From assembly GCA_960531495.1 (NCBI GenBank), contig OY482866.1:9189207-9253206 (forward strand): a DNA stretch of 64,000 bases, given 5' to 3'. The DNA comes from Zeus faber (lineage: Eukaryota > Chordata > Actinopteri > Zeiformes > Zeidae). The notes beneath the pieces are model-generated. The model was given only the letters and a program-made list of their open reading frames with translations, had not been told where the DNA came from and did not search any database. Positions 14,137 through 24,258 of the stretch are shown in pieces; position 1 is the first letter of the stretch, and each line of letters begins with the position of its first letter. A program made the position numbers and the translations under genes.

Positions 14137-14986
14137 TAAACATACCACTAGTTACTAGTACCACCATAGCATTGCTACACATTGTTATTGTAAGTTTGGT
14201 AATGTTCTTTAATTTCACAAACACTTGCAGCCTTACCAAGGGCAGTGGTGGTCCATTCTGCGAACACAGTGACCGCAGCGACTGCAGTGGTGGGACCTTT
14301 TGGGTCTCATTAAGTTGCATTTGTTACACAGCTCCCACTGCGCTCGCTCTGTTACGGAGAGAGGACACAAATCATCAGTCTCTCATCAATCTCCCTGTAA
14401 TTCTGGGACAAAACCAACAAACCAAAATGGCGGGGATATAGCGGATGATAATATAGCGGGCTTCGGCTCAAGTGTCTGGGTACCGTACCAGAGTAAGGTA
14501 TGTTGGGGTCTGTGGGGAGACGGCCGGGATCGGCTGTGGAAGCTCTGAGCAGGGCGAGCACGCAAAGGGCTGATGCCACGTAATAACCTGGAGATTAACA
14601 CAAATTAAGAGTAATTTAGTTTGTGATCCACATGTGTTGGAGACAATACTACTGAAGCTAGAGTTTCCCGACTGTGTTTACATGGAAGTCGTTGTTTTCC
14701 TGAGCAACGCATTTGGACACAAGTTTGTCCTATTTACGTATTGCTTGCTCTCCCGTGGCATGAAACTAACGCCCACAATGAAAAACAGTGTCGTTATCCT
14801 ACTTGACGGGAGGGGGGGGATGGTGTACTTACAAACAACTAGTGCCCACGGGATGTGTCCTTCTTTGTAGTGGGGAAGAAGCACGAGGTGAGGCACAAAG
14901 AGAGTGTTATAGAGCCAGATCCCAAACACCACGCTGACGCACAGCCATCCCATAGGGTCCACCACAAAGTGCGGCCGAAGCTTCAT
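8745..14986 (-). CDS. zdhhc21: Palmitoyltransferase ZDHHC21, complete, 7 coding exons
   Basis: This enzyme S-palmitoylates membrane and signalling proteins at cysteine. Exons on the minus strand are 14986-14833, 14587-14489, 14348-14237, 11247-11109, 10876-10760, 9323-9280 and 8877-8745. All junctions are GT-AG and in phase and give 265 residues plus a TAG stop, the length I recall for human ZDHHC21. The start [11 protein letters not shown] lines up with the human N-terminus. The cysteine-rich zinc domain ([14 protein letters not shown]) leads to the active-site DHHC at residues 117-120. Then come [10 protein letters not shown], a hydrophobic pair of membrane segments, TTLEKM (the TTxE motif) and [13 protein letters not shown] near the end; two more hydrophobic segments lie near residues 14-35 and 45-65. 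The large intron 3 (14236-11248) holds a SINE and a long-TIR element. The symbol rests on protein similarity from memory. Confidence 0.95.
8968..9016. repeat. (TA)n and poly-T tract in zdhhc21 last intron
   Basis: About 18 TA units followed by a T run, inside the intron between the last two coding exons. Confidence 0.9.
9218..9262. repeat. Short tandem repeat, unit about 10 bp
   Basis: Four near-perfect copies of atggctgatg, next to the small 44-nt zdhhc21 exon at 9280-9323. Confidence 0.8.
11604..11758 (-). mobile_element. tRNA-derived SINE
   Basis: Read on the minus strand it begins GGGGATGGTAGCTCAGGAGG, an A-box-like tRNA head. A B-box, GGTTGCTGGTTCGATCCC, follows about 50 bases later, then GTGTCCTTGAGCAAGACAC and CTTAACCCC, a body common in fish tRNA-derived SINEs. 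It is too diverged to be a working tRNA. It lies in zdhhc21 intron 3 and ends within 10 bp of the long-TIR element that starts at 11766. Confidence 0.75.
11766..13437. mobile_element. Long-TIR DNA element, about 1.67 kb
   Basis: The two ends are inverted copies of one another over about 140 bp. The left starts aattatgacgtattcacgta, the right ends aataggtcataatt. Inner arms share cacagaaataccNcA and cgtatttcatggaaa motifs. The interior shows no transposase. It includes (about 12970-13260) two diverged tandem copies of a 110-180 bp unit containing tttttcacaNatatctNctc. The superfamily is unknown; it is a non-autonomous or gutted DNA transposon inserted in zdhhc21 intron 3. Confidence 0.6.
13980..14056. 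repeat. Dispersed repeat, copy A
   Basis: The phrase aataaactggtccccatg with tattgctacctgcag recurs in similar form and the same orientation at about 24805-24885 in plaa intron 6. Family not recognised. Confidence 0.5.
14079..14128. repeat. (TA)n microsatellite
   Basis: About 25 TA units followed by a T run, inside zdhhc21 intron 3 near exon 3. Confidence 0.95.
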
Positions 14987-15002
14987 CCTTCCTGTTTTTT
15001 TC

Positions 15003-15049
<47 letters not shown>

Positions 15050-15132
15050 CATCGACCCAGGAAAATAACCTGGAATTAATAACTTTACGAAAGTTATTGA
15101 TCGGTACAAGATAGGTCATCTTTCAAATTGAT

Positions 15133-15204
<72 letters not shown>

Positions 15205-15206
15205 TT
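15003..15206. repeat. Two (GATA)n arrays flanking an inverted copy of the 65-bp unit
   Basis: GATA arrays at 15003-15048 and 15136-15205 bracket 15049-15113, which is the reverse complement (about 80 percent alike by eye) of the unit at 4115-4179. The arrays sit just upstream of the zdhhc21 start codon and would lie in the 5' UTR or first intron. Confidence 0.8.
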
Positions 15207-15427
15207 TAAAAAAAAAAACAATAAACCCCTGTATCAAATTCTCACTCACAAGTGAAAAGTTGGAAACTGTGCAATGTTGCATACATATGTAGAATAAAAT
15301 TCAGGCCCGGATAAGACACCCATATTGAAAGAAAGACAACTTTAATTAATCTATAAATGACTCCACAAATGGCTGCCAATACACCCGTGCCACACATTTA
15401 AAAACTGCTCGATTCAAATGTAGACCT

Positions 15428-15890
15428 TGTTATAAAAGATGTCATGTCTCTGTTTATACTATTGATTTAGACTTTATTTGTTGAGGATTAGAGAGATCTG
15501 ACGCAACTGTTCAACCCTCTTAATAGGTGTGTGTGTGTATTAGTGTGGGTATATATATATATGTGGATTGTATTTATAGTAGTCATAATAACACAGGCCT
15601 TTAGTCAATATATATATTTGACTAGGTTAATGGTTGTGTTAAATATTGTGTGTGTAACATAAATAAAGTAGTGTGTAAATAGTTGCCTAATACAATACTG
15701 GCTCAAGGCCTGTGTTATTATTATTACTATGATTACAATCCACACATATATACATATATATATATATACCCACATGAACACACACACACCTACCAAGAGG
15801 GTTGGACAGTTGCGTATGATCTCTATCATCCTCAACAAATACAGACTAAATCAATAGTAAAAATAGAGACATGACAGGTTTTATAACAAC
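15428..15890. mobile_element. Foldback element with arms of about 175 bp
   Basis: The left arm (15428-15605) and right arm (about 15705-15890) are inverted copies with only modest divergence. Shared landmarks are ttgttataaaa at the outer end, tactattgatttaga, gttgaggat, caaccctctt, and ataacacaggcct at the inner end. The spacer is about 100 bp and there is no coding content. This shape fits a MITE or foldback transposon. Confidence 0.75.
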
Positions 15891-16380
15891 AGATACCCTG
15901 TATACCGGTGATATACTACTAGTCGAAACATGATGGGCGTGGCTCGAGTCTGCCCCCAAGGTTGGTTGCGTACGTTATTAACGTCAGCTTTATAACGGGT
16001 GTAAACCCCAACCTCCGCGACCAGAATCGATTATTCCCCGGGGAGGGCGGGGAGGCGGGGGGGGAAAAACAATTAAAAATCAACGTGAATACATACGTAC
16101 GCAATGGTGGTTGCCCTCATTCAAAGACAACACCGGCGGTGGAGCACTTCCTGGTCCGAGCCTCGGTGGGACGGACCACGCGCGGCGCGGCGGCGGCGGC
16201 GGTGTGGACTGGCATGCGCTTTAGACAAAAGTTTAAATAAAACACAAAACAAAAACGTTGCACGACTATGTATTTTTATTACACGTTTTTATTTTTATTT
16301 TTGTATATTTTATATGTATATTTTTTTCCAGAACATGTCAACGTTAACGACATTAAACGAGTCAACTGGGGAACGAGATA

Positions 16381-16387
<7 letters not shown>

Positions 16388-16426
<39 letters not shown>
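16388..16426. repeat. (TA)n microsatellite
   Basis: About 19 TA units after an A run. Confidence 0.9.
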
Positions 16427-16430
<4 letters not shown>

Positions 16431-17476
16431 ATAATACGATGTATAAAGTGAGAATATACAAATATGACAATACGAAGTAGATGAAAATACTGACAAACGG
16501 CCCCTACCTGCCCACTCCTGCTGCCGACCGGCACGTGGCCAATCGCAACTCTTCCGTTATTATCTAAAAAAAAAAATAATAATAATAATAATAATAATCA
16601 CTCAGAGTTATAATTGTATTCTTCTGAGAATAATAAAGCAAGCGTTTACAGACTTTCGCCTCATTTCATGTTTTGTTTTGTTTCGCTTAATGGTAGTTTC
16701 CCCGTGGGGGGGGGGGGGGGGGGGTGTGGGAGTGGAGGGGTCGTGAACGTGAAACATCCGCGTTTCCGCTTCCGCTCTTATTGTGACGCTCGTTCCCGCC
16801 GCGAGTTGTTTTGTGAACGTGGACGGTGACGCCTGTCGGCCCGCGGTAGTCAAAACAAGCGTCCGATCCGCCATCGCATGCTTCCAATCTGCTATGGGCG
16901 CGGTAAAACACGTGGGGCTTCTTCCGATATCCGCGTTCAATTTTCCAAGCGCTGCGATAAGCCGACATGCATTTGTGATTCGTGTCGGTATGCTCACGTA
17001 AAAGGTTTAGCCTAAATGTGCTGCCCGCTGAGCGCATACTCCTGCGCTGTCTCAAGCCATTCAAAGGACTTGACGACTCATCGTGTCGTTTCTGGGGAAT
17101 AAAGGGCGAAAGTTGTCGCCCAACTGTATTTATCGACAGTTTTCTATTTCGAAAACGTCTTTCAGAGGGTGCAGATAGACTTGTGCCCCGTGAGGTGACC
17201 GTTAATCCGATGGATCCTCTTTCCGATTGTGGGCTCAATATCACCTCGACTCTTCAAGTGCCATAAATTCCGTTTTTATTATCCGTCGATTCTTTGTCCG
17301 TCCGTCTATTATAGAGATAGGCGAGGCTTATATTTTTATATTTGAATTGGGGAACCAGACCAACCTGAGAGCTCATCGTTTATTTGCTCTGGCAGATCCG
17401 TCTCAATTCAAAATTCTAACAATCACCGTCGATCTAATAGGGGGCGAGCTTGAGACGACGCAGAGCCGTTGATGCA

Positions 17477-17604
17477 CCTTACCAAGATGGGTGCCGCCGA
17501 CGTGGAACGGTCTGTTGAATCCGCTATCGCCAATGCGGGACCTTACTAAGATGGCTGCCGCTGATGTGGAACGGTCTGTTGAATCCGCCACCGCGGCAGT
17601 ATTA
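17477..17604. repeat. 64-bp tandem duplication with YY1-like motifs
   Basis: Unit 1 is 17477-17540 and unit 2 is 17541-17604. Each starts ccttac, carries AAGATGGSTGCCGC (like the YY1 motif AAGATGGCGGC) and ends in gtggaacggtctgttgaatc plus a short tail. Each unit also holds an ATG with a short shared peptide start (AADVERSVESA). In unit 2 the frame stays open for 46 codons, to a stop at about 17689-17691. Confidence 0.7.
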
Positions 17605-17699
17605 AACAAAATGGAGACTTCATTGGACTTTCATCCAAAACTTTCTCTGAAAGGCTTGCTCAGCGCAAAGTCACACGTTTCGTTGCTCTGATTTTGTCT

Positions 17700-18378
17700 A
17701 TCCAACGCTCTGGTTGGTTGTAGGTATAGCCAGTACTCTGATTGGTTGTAATTCTACCCAATTCTCTGATTGGTTGTTGGTTTATCCGACGCTCTGATTG
17801 GTTGTAGGTCAATCCGACGCTCTGATTGGTTGAGGTCTATCCAATGCTCTGATTGGTTGTAGGCCTATCCAACACTGAAGGTCTATCCAGTGCTCCGATT
17901 GGTTGTAGGTCTATCCAGTGCTCTGATTGGTTGTAGGTCTATCCAGTGCTCTGATTGGTTCTAGGTCTATCCAACGCTCTGATTAGTTCTAGGTCTATCT
18001 AATGCTCTGATTGGTTGTAGGCCTTCCCAACACTGTAGGTCTATCCAGTGTTCTGATTGGTTCTAGGTCTATCCAACGCTCTGATTGGTTGTAGGTCTAT
18101 CCAGTGCTCTGATTGGATTAATGCTCCAACCCTCTGATTGGTTGTAGGTCTATCCAATGCTCTTATTCGTTGTAGGCCTATCTAATGCTCTGATTGGTTG
18201 TAGGTCATCCAATGCTCTGATTGGTTGAAGGTCTATCCAACGCTCTCATTGGTTGTAGGTCTATCTAATGCTCTAAATGGTTGTAGGTCTATCCAACGCT
18301 CTGATTGGTTGGTCTACCCAAAGCTCTAACTGGTTGTAGGTCTATCCAACGCTCTGATTGGTTGTAGGTCCATCCAAC
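17700..18378. repeat. Minisatellite, about 24 units of 27-28 bp with inverted CCAAT boxes
   Basis: The unit reads about gctctgattggttgtaggtc plus tatccaac. The pentamer ATTGG (inverted CCAAT) occurs intact 18 times, mostly as CTGATTGGTT, close to the NF-Y consensus. Units vary by single bases and a few are shortened or carry a changed core (gattagt, aaatgg, aactgg). It lies between the YY1-like duplication and a Tigger MITE, upstream of zdhhc21. Confidence 0.9.
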
Positions 18379-18393
18379 TGAGATTACAGGCTA

Positions 18394-18835
18394 CAGCGGT
18401 ACCTCGACTTACGACTGCATCTACTTACGACTAATCCAAGATACGAGTAACGATAGTCATGAAAATTTGTATCGACTTGCGACCGACTGCTCCAAGATAC
18501 GACTGGGAATTTGCAGTTGGCGCGTCAGCGGCCAGTCAGCAGTCAGTCAGCGGGCGACCTACATCGTGTGCGCACGTAGTTTTTAGCTTATCGATGTTTT
18601 TCATATTTACTGTGTTTGTGCTGTGTATTTTGTTTATTTTCACCCTTCATGATGAGTCCTAAGAAAAAGGATGATGGGAAAAAGAAAAAGGCAATGATTC
18701 CCATTGAAACTAAGAAGGAAATCATAGAAAGATATGAGCGTGGTGTATATGGGAAAAATTGCTTCGACATACGACTGTTTTAGCATACGACCGTTCTTAT
18801 CGAACGAATTACATTCGTAAGTCGAAGTACCACTG
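18394..18835 (+). mobile_element. Tigger/pogo-type MITE with TA target sites
   Basis: The ends are CAGCGGTACCTCGACTTACG on the left and, reverse-complemented, CAGTGGTACTTCGACTTACG on the right. Both are flanked by TA (18392-18393 and 18836-18837), the Tc1/mariner target duplication. Inside, from ATG at 18652, a frame starts MSPKKKDDGKKKKAMIP and continues ETKKEIIERYERGVYG. This resembles the start of a Tigger transposase helix-turn-helix region and then runs into the right end. It is an internally deleted copy of an autonomous Tigger-like element. Confidence 0.85.
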
Positions 18836-19232
18836 TAATACGCATTTGCAAATTGGTCTGGCGATGCCAAGCTAAATTCCAAGTGTTTTCCATGAGCCAC
18901 AAAATACATTATACAAAAGCAAAGAGAATAAGAGCAGAGAAACAAATAATATCAAAACATATAAAGAAAATATAAATGCAATTTAAAACAGACCTACACA
19001 CACAGATACCACTGCCCAACCTTATACGTCTAATCTTACATTTGTCTATTATTCTGTTAATATTTCTACTTTCAGCGCATATATACAGTATATCTATATT
19101 CTTCCGCTTATAGCTGATATTGAGGTGTGGGTTACATGGCACAGTGCTGAAACTTTTTTTTTTTTAAAACAATAAACGACTCACACAATCCCATCATGAG
19201 TATAATTTTTATTGTTACTCGTGTTTGTTTCT

Positions 19233-20909
19233 TTACAAGAAATCACTGGCTGACTGCCATCCAGGGCCACGCCTTTGGGGGGTGACCATCAGCAGGCCCG
19301 CACCTTTGATGTTCTGGATCACAGCGAGGATGTCCTGCTGAGTAAGTTGTACCGCTTTCAGCTGAGCCTCGATCCTCGTAAGCCTCGCATCAAGATCCTG
19401 TTCTGGAGCTGGAGTTGTCACCTCTGGCTGTTGATGCTCACCGCTTGGACTTGGATCACCGTTACCAGCCACATAATCCATCACAGCAGGACCTGCCTCC
19501 ACAGACACCTGAAAACACATACAGCGCTCGAGCGTGCACGCATGCACACGCACACACTATATATATAATTTTATTTTCTCGTTTAAAGGCAGGTTGCTAC
19601 CAGCATTATGCCGCATTACCAACACCTACTATGTTGGAGTGCGGACCGGAGTTATTTATACCCCCAAAAAGAAAACTTATTTCACTTAACACTAAATTAT
19701 TTTGATCAGCCCAGTTTCTTTCAAATAATGGCATAGACTCCCTAACCTGATGTCCAATCCACTTTTCTGGCTCAACTCCTCCACTCCAAGCTTCCTGATT
19801 TCCCTCTTCAAAATCGGAACGGTACCCTGACGTGTGCTCTCCCCCATGCTCAGTAATCCTTTGAATATGAATCCCTGTACCCTTAATTCCCTCAAATTAT
19901 TCCTCATCATCTCTGTCCCATGCATCATACAATATAGAACTACATGCTCCACTGGCTCTTCTTTCTGATCTCCCTCACAGAAGCCCGTTTAATGTTTCCC
20001 TTCCATTTCCAGTGTTTTGTTAAATGCACAATGCCCCAACCTTAACCTTGTCAACACAGTTCCCTCTCTCCTATGTCCACTACCCACCCTGGGTCACTCT
20101 TTTGAATTTGATGTAGATCCCTGTCCGTCCCACCTTCCGTACCACATTTGGTCGTTTTTGTTCCCCAGATCACATATGTGACCTCGGCTTTACCGATACT
20201 AACTTGCACTGCTGCATTTCCCCTCTTGAAAGCCCTCTCTGCCCACTCATCCACCCTCGGAACCCACAGAAATTGTACCCGACCTCCCTCTTTCGCGATT
20301 CTTGTGACAGACTGGACTTGGCCTCTGTACAGCACATCCCGGCGGCTGCTTGAAGGGAAAGACCTTAAAACTTGCCCGGGGCTAAGGGTGAATCTCAGCG
20401 CGTCGACACTTCGCCTCGTCTCCCGCCCATCGCAGTGCAACCGACACCGCCGCTGTGTAAACCTCTGATTTATCGGATGCCGGTATCGTCACACCCGACG
20501 GAGGTTTCTAAGCACCGGTATAAATACGTGTACAACCACTAGAGCCCCGGCCTGGTCTGGCTCACCGAAGAACACCGCTACCGCCGCTACGTGACACAAC
20601 CACCTCCGAGCTAGCAACCCTACACGCTGATCAGTGTGTGCCTGTATTAAGTTTTACCGGTAAAAGTCGTATTACAGAGTCGACATACGTCTTGGACTGT
20701 TTTATGTGGCGTTTTGCTTTGTTTTTCTTTTGCGGGGATTCAGCCATTTGAATTCTAGGGCTCGCCTACCCCACCTGCAAAGGGCTCCACCCCACCCGGT
20801 ACTATTTTGCGGCATCCCCCCCCGCGCCACAATGCCAGTGGGCCAGAGCGTTCTCCGGCGCTCGAACGAAGCGCGGAGGGAGGTTCGGCTTTACCTGGGG
20901 AGCGGCCAT
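19233..20909 (-). CDS. Unrecognised small coiled-coil protein, two coding exons (proposed)
   Basis: Proposed exon 1 is 20909-20895 (MAAPQ), ending CCCCAG with donor GTAAAG. Proposed exon 2 is 19508-19233 after the acceptor TGTTTTCAG. The junction is phase 0 and gives 96 residues ending SASDFL and TAA. AATAAA follows 20 nt after the stop (minus strand, 19213-19208). Residues about 45-72 (DLDARLTRIEAQLKAVQL and on) have the heptad look of a short amphipathic helix or coiled coil. There is no signal peptide or membrane segment. The intron holds a LINE on the same strand. The start lies in the GC-rich promoter 5' of plaa, which points to a shared bidirectional promoter. I do not recognise the family. 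Exon 2 alone looks like a true terminal exon; the link to exon 1 is inference. Confidence 0.45.
19562..20510 (-). mobile_element. LINE fragment with RNase H-like C-terminal region, 5'-truncated
   Basis: On the minus strand, around 20490-20430, the reading SEVYTAAVSVALRW fits the RNase H segment of fish LINEs. GGRVQFLWVP follows, then TVLTRLRLGHCALNKTLEM, EPVEHVVLYC and LRELRVQGF, in the expected order. The 3' end (about 19680-19562) has the phrase CTCCGGTCCGCACTCCAACA and an A-rich tail. The frame is broken. An I/Nimb-like clade is likely because an RNase H-like part is present, but the clade is not proven. Confidence 0.7.
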
Positions 20910-21161
20910 GGCCGAAGGGCGGACCCGGGAGCGGTTCTGTGAGCGCCACAACGCGGCCCCAACGCCTCCGACTTTGAGCCACTTCCGCGCCCGGGTGGCT
21001 CAGTGACGTCACAACCAGGGTTCGTCCGCCCACGGCTGACCCCGCCCTGGTATTTCCGCTTCCGGTACCGTTGGCTAGCTGTACCCAGCGGGTTTATTAT
21101 TTTCTTTTTTTATATATCGATAGTCCCCATCGCGCTCACCGTGACGCCGTCGTGTGTGGAA
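20740..21161. promoter_or_regulatory. GC-rich, probably bidirectional promoter of plaa and the small minus-strand gene
   Basis: CG-rich sequence lies directly upstream of the plaa start at 21162. It holds a full CRE palindrome TGACGTCA at 21004-21011 and an ETS-type CTTCCGGT at 21059-21066. A divergent start codon lies on the minus strand at 20909. No TATA box is placed for plaa. The TSS is not determined. Confidence 0.6.
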
Positions 21162-24100
21162 ATGGCCTCGCCCAGTTCGTACAAGCTCAGGTGCTCGGTG
21201 CCGGGACACGAGATGGACGTCAGGGGACTCGCCGCGGCGGCTTTCCCACCCGGAGCCGTGGTGTCGGTGTCCAGAGACAGGACCGGACGGGTCTGGGTGC
21301 CGAGCGCCAGGTAGCTAGCACTAGCCTGGTGCTAAACTAGACTAGCTGTGGCTAACTGTGGCCGGCTTCACACTTAGTGCATTTATTTGAAACGGATTCA
21401 TAGCCATGTCTGACTAGGGAGCTGGAGGGGAGGGTGCGGGTGGAAGAGCGACTCAAAGTAATTGGACTTAGAAAACACAGCGTCGGCTCTATGGAGTCAA
21501 ATGAGCTTTGTCATTAGCTGAGCTCAGCAGAAGCTTAAACTCGTTTAATAGTTTTTACACAATAACACGTTGACACGGACCCCGCCCCCCGCTCCCCCTC
21601 CACTCGCTACTTTATTAGATTAAACGATTCAAGTCAAAAGGAACATGTGTTATTTGATAAAATAATTCAAAGTTTGCCCCAACGTGCTCCACACACAGCA
21701 GGATTAGGTTAGACAGTTGATTCATCCCCGAAGGGAAGTTGTGGTGTCACAGCAACACACATCAGGAAAAAATGGACAATAATATAAAAGTAATAAGAAT
21801 AAAATTTGTAACAATAAGAAATAAATTGTCCCTATAAACAAAGGAGTGCTTTTTTTTTTTTTACAAAATAACATGAATCGTAGGAAAGTGCGCCCCTGTA
21901 AATCAGTCGTTATATGCATCAGTTGATTGGCTTATACTTTCTCCATATAGGTAACTTAAAATCGACTTATTAGACAATACATTAAACCTTTTATTCAAGC
22001 CAAAACCTTTCCGATGACACCCTGGGGTGTTTACCAGACCCTCGATATTACAACCTACCAGTTCAGTGTGTTGGTAGATTCATGCGCAGGCTGACTTAAT
22101 GCTCTTTCTCCTTCCCTGCCCCGTGCAGCCCAGACCGAGGCTTCACAGAGATACACTGTGTGTCCGGACATTCAAATTTTGTATCCTGCGTCTGCATCAT
22201 CGCGCCCAGCGAAACGTATCCCCGCGGTCTCATTGCCACGGGTGGAAACGATAACAATATTTGTGTTTTCACACTGGATCAACCACAGCCCCTCTTCACA
22301 CTGCAGGGCCACAACAACACAGGTAAGATGTGCTCCATGACATCTTCGTAAACTGTTGAATTGTTGTTCAATAAAGAGAACACTATTATATACACATGTA
22401 TCTCACTTGTAGTATTTTGATCAATGCACCTTCAGTCCTTGTTGTCAATAATCTATGTGGACTAACGGTTTCTTTCTACAGTTTGCACTTTGTCCTCTGG
22501 GAAATTTGGGACGCTTCTTAGTGGATCTTGGGACACGACTGCCAAAGTGTGGCTTAATGAGAAGTGTATGATGACATTGAAGGTACACAAAAAGCTACTG
22601 AAACTTTTATATATTGGGTATATCATGCTACTGTTGCCATGGTGATGTGTATAATCAGTCATTGGCCATTTCAAATTTCTGACTGTCAGGAACCAGTTGC
22701 TTCATTCAGCACCTGTGGATTATCAAAATCGGCTGTAGCTCTAATACAATACATCTATTTTTTTATTTAATAATATTTACTTTTAAAATAAATTATATCA
22801 TTGTAAGAAAAAATATTCAGAATTCCCCAAAACATTTCTATTAAGTTTAAGTACTCGCGTCACATCTTAATTCATGAATTGACCGTATCGGAAGCGTGTA
22901 AACTATTTGTTATTTTGCTACAGGGTCACACGGCTGCAGTGTGGGCGGTGATCATTCTGCCTGAACAAGGCCTCATGCTGTCTGGATCGGCAGACAAGAC
23001 AATCAGGCTGTGGAAAGCCGGACGCTGTGAAAGGACCTTCACAGGTGAGAAATTAAACATCGAGTCTAAGAGTTCAAACATCAAATCACACAAATGGCGA
23101 AGGGATGTCCTGACAAGGATGTCGAGGAGCGGAAACAACCGAGGAGATCTCTAAAAACTCGCCCTCAACCGGATGAGATGGAGGACATTCGTCAATGGCC
23201 TGTGCTCCCTAGAGGAGAAAAGGGCTGAACTAACTAACTACGATCACTCAATTTAACGCTCAAGGGGATGATACGTTTGCTTTTACAATGGGTTTTGGAT
23301 TGTGAGTGTTGTACTAACTGTGAGACTCTTCCATTAGGGGGACCTGAGATGGTTCCGACGCCTAATTTGGAGACCATAGATGTAACAACACAATTTTCTT
23401 GTTCCATTTGAAGGTCATGAAGACTGTGTGAGGGGACTAGCGGTCATCAGCGACACGGAGTTCTTCTCCTGCAGCAACGACACCAGTATCAGGAGATGGA
23501 TGGTGACGGGCGAGTGTGTACAGGTCTACTACGGCCACACCAATTACATCTACAGCATCGCCATCTTCCCCAATAGCCAAGGTGCGCTGGTCAAAATCTG
23601 TGGAGAGAAAAGGTATGAGACTTGGTTTTGGTTTCTCTAGTCTGAACCTGACCGCAGTCTGCTGTTTTACCCCTCATTGCAGACTTTGTGACTACGGGAG
23701 AGGACAGAACTTTACGGATATGGAGGCAGGGGGAGTGTTGTCAGAACATCCGCCTCCCAGCGCAGTCAGTATGGTGCTGCTGCATCCTGCCCAACAGCGA
23801 TATAGCCGTCGGCGCCAGGTAACCGCCACTTTTTTGGCAGGGTTCTTACCAGGTCCTTGAGGCGCCTGAATTGCCTGAATTTCGCCCTGAGAAATGCAAG
23901 TACTGGAATACCGTGAATATAGCCCATTTTCCGCAAAAGGAGGGCTATTAAAGAAAGAATCTCAATAGGAGAGTGCGAGAGAACCGTGCGTAAGCCCCCC
24001 TCCCACTAAATTTGGGCATAAAACAATTTGAATAAATTTGAATATTAAAAATATAAAGCATACAAATTCAAATGGGATAATAGAGGAATATCTGCAGCCC

Positions 24101-24213
24101 TGATATATTTATATATTATTTATTTCTTTAGTTTATATGTATTTCATTTTATTTATTCAGTGTTTAAGGTAAAGCCATGAGAATACACTTAAAACTGTAA
24201 ATTGAGCCTTTTC

Positions 24214-24258
<45 letters not shown>

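Larger units (their letters stand above)
16090..17620 (-). promoter_or_regulatory. GC-rich block, candidate zdhhc21 promoter region
   Basis: This stretch is richer in CG dinucleotides than its surroundings (for example near 16160-16205 and 16770-16900), as vertebrate promoters often are. It lies upstream of the zdhhc21 start with no other minus-strand start between. A 19-base G run at 16706-16724 followed by GTGTGGGAGTGGAGGGG could form a G-quadruplex. No TSS can be fixed from sequence alone. Confidence 0.35.

Noticed and set aside
20755-21033. Open frame on the minus strand over the plaa promoter
   Set aside because: GC-rich chance frame with no domain. Only the short MAAPQ start with its donor is retained, in a different reading.
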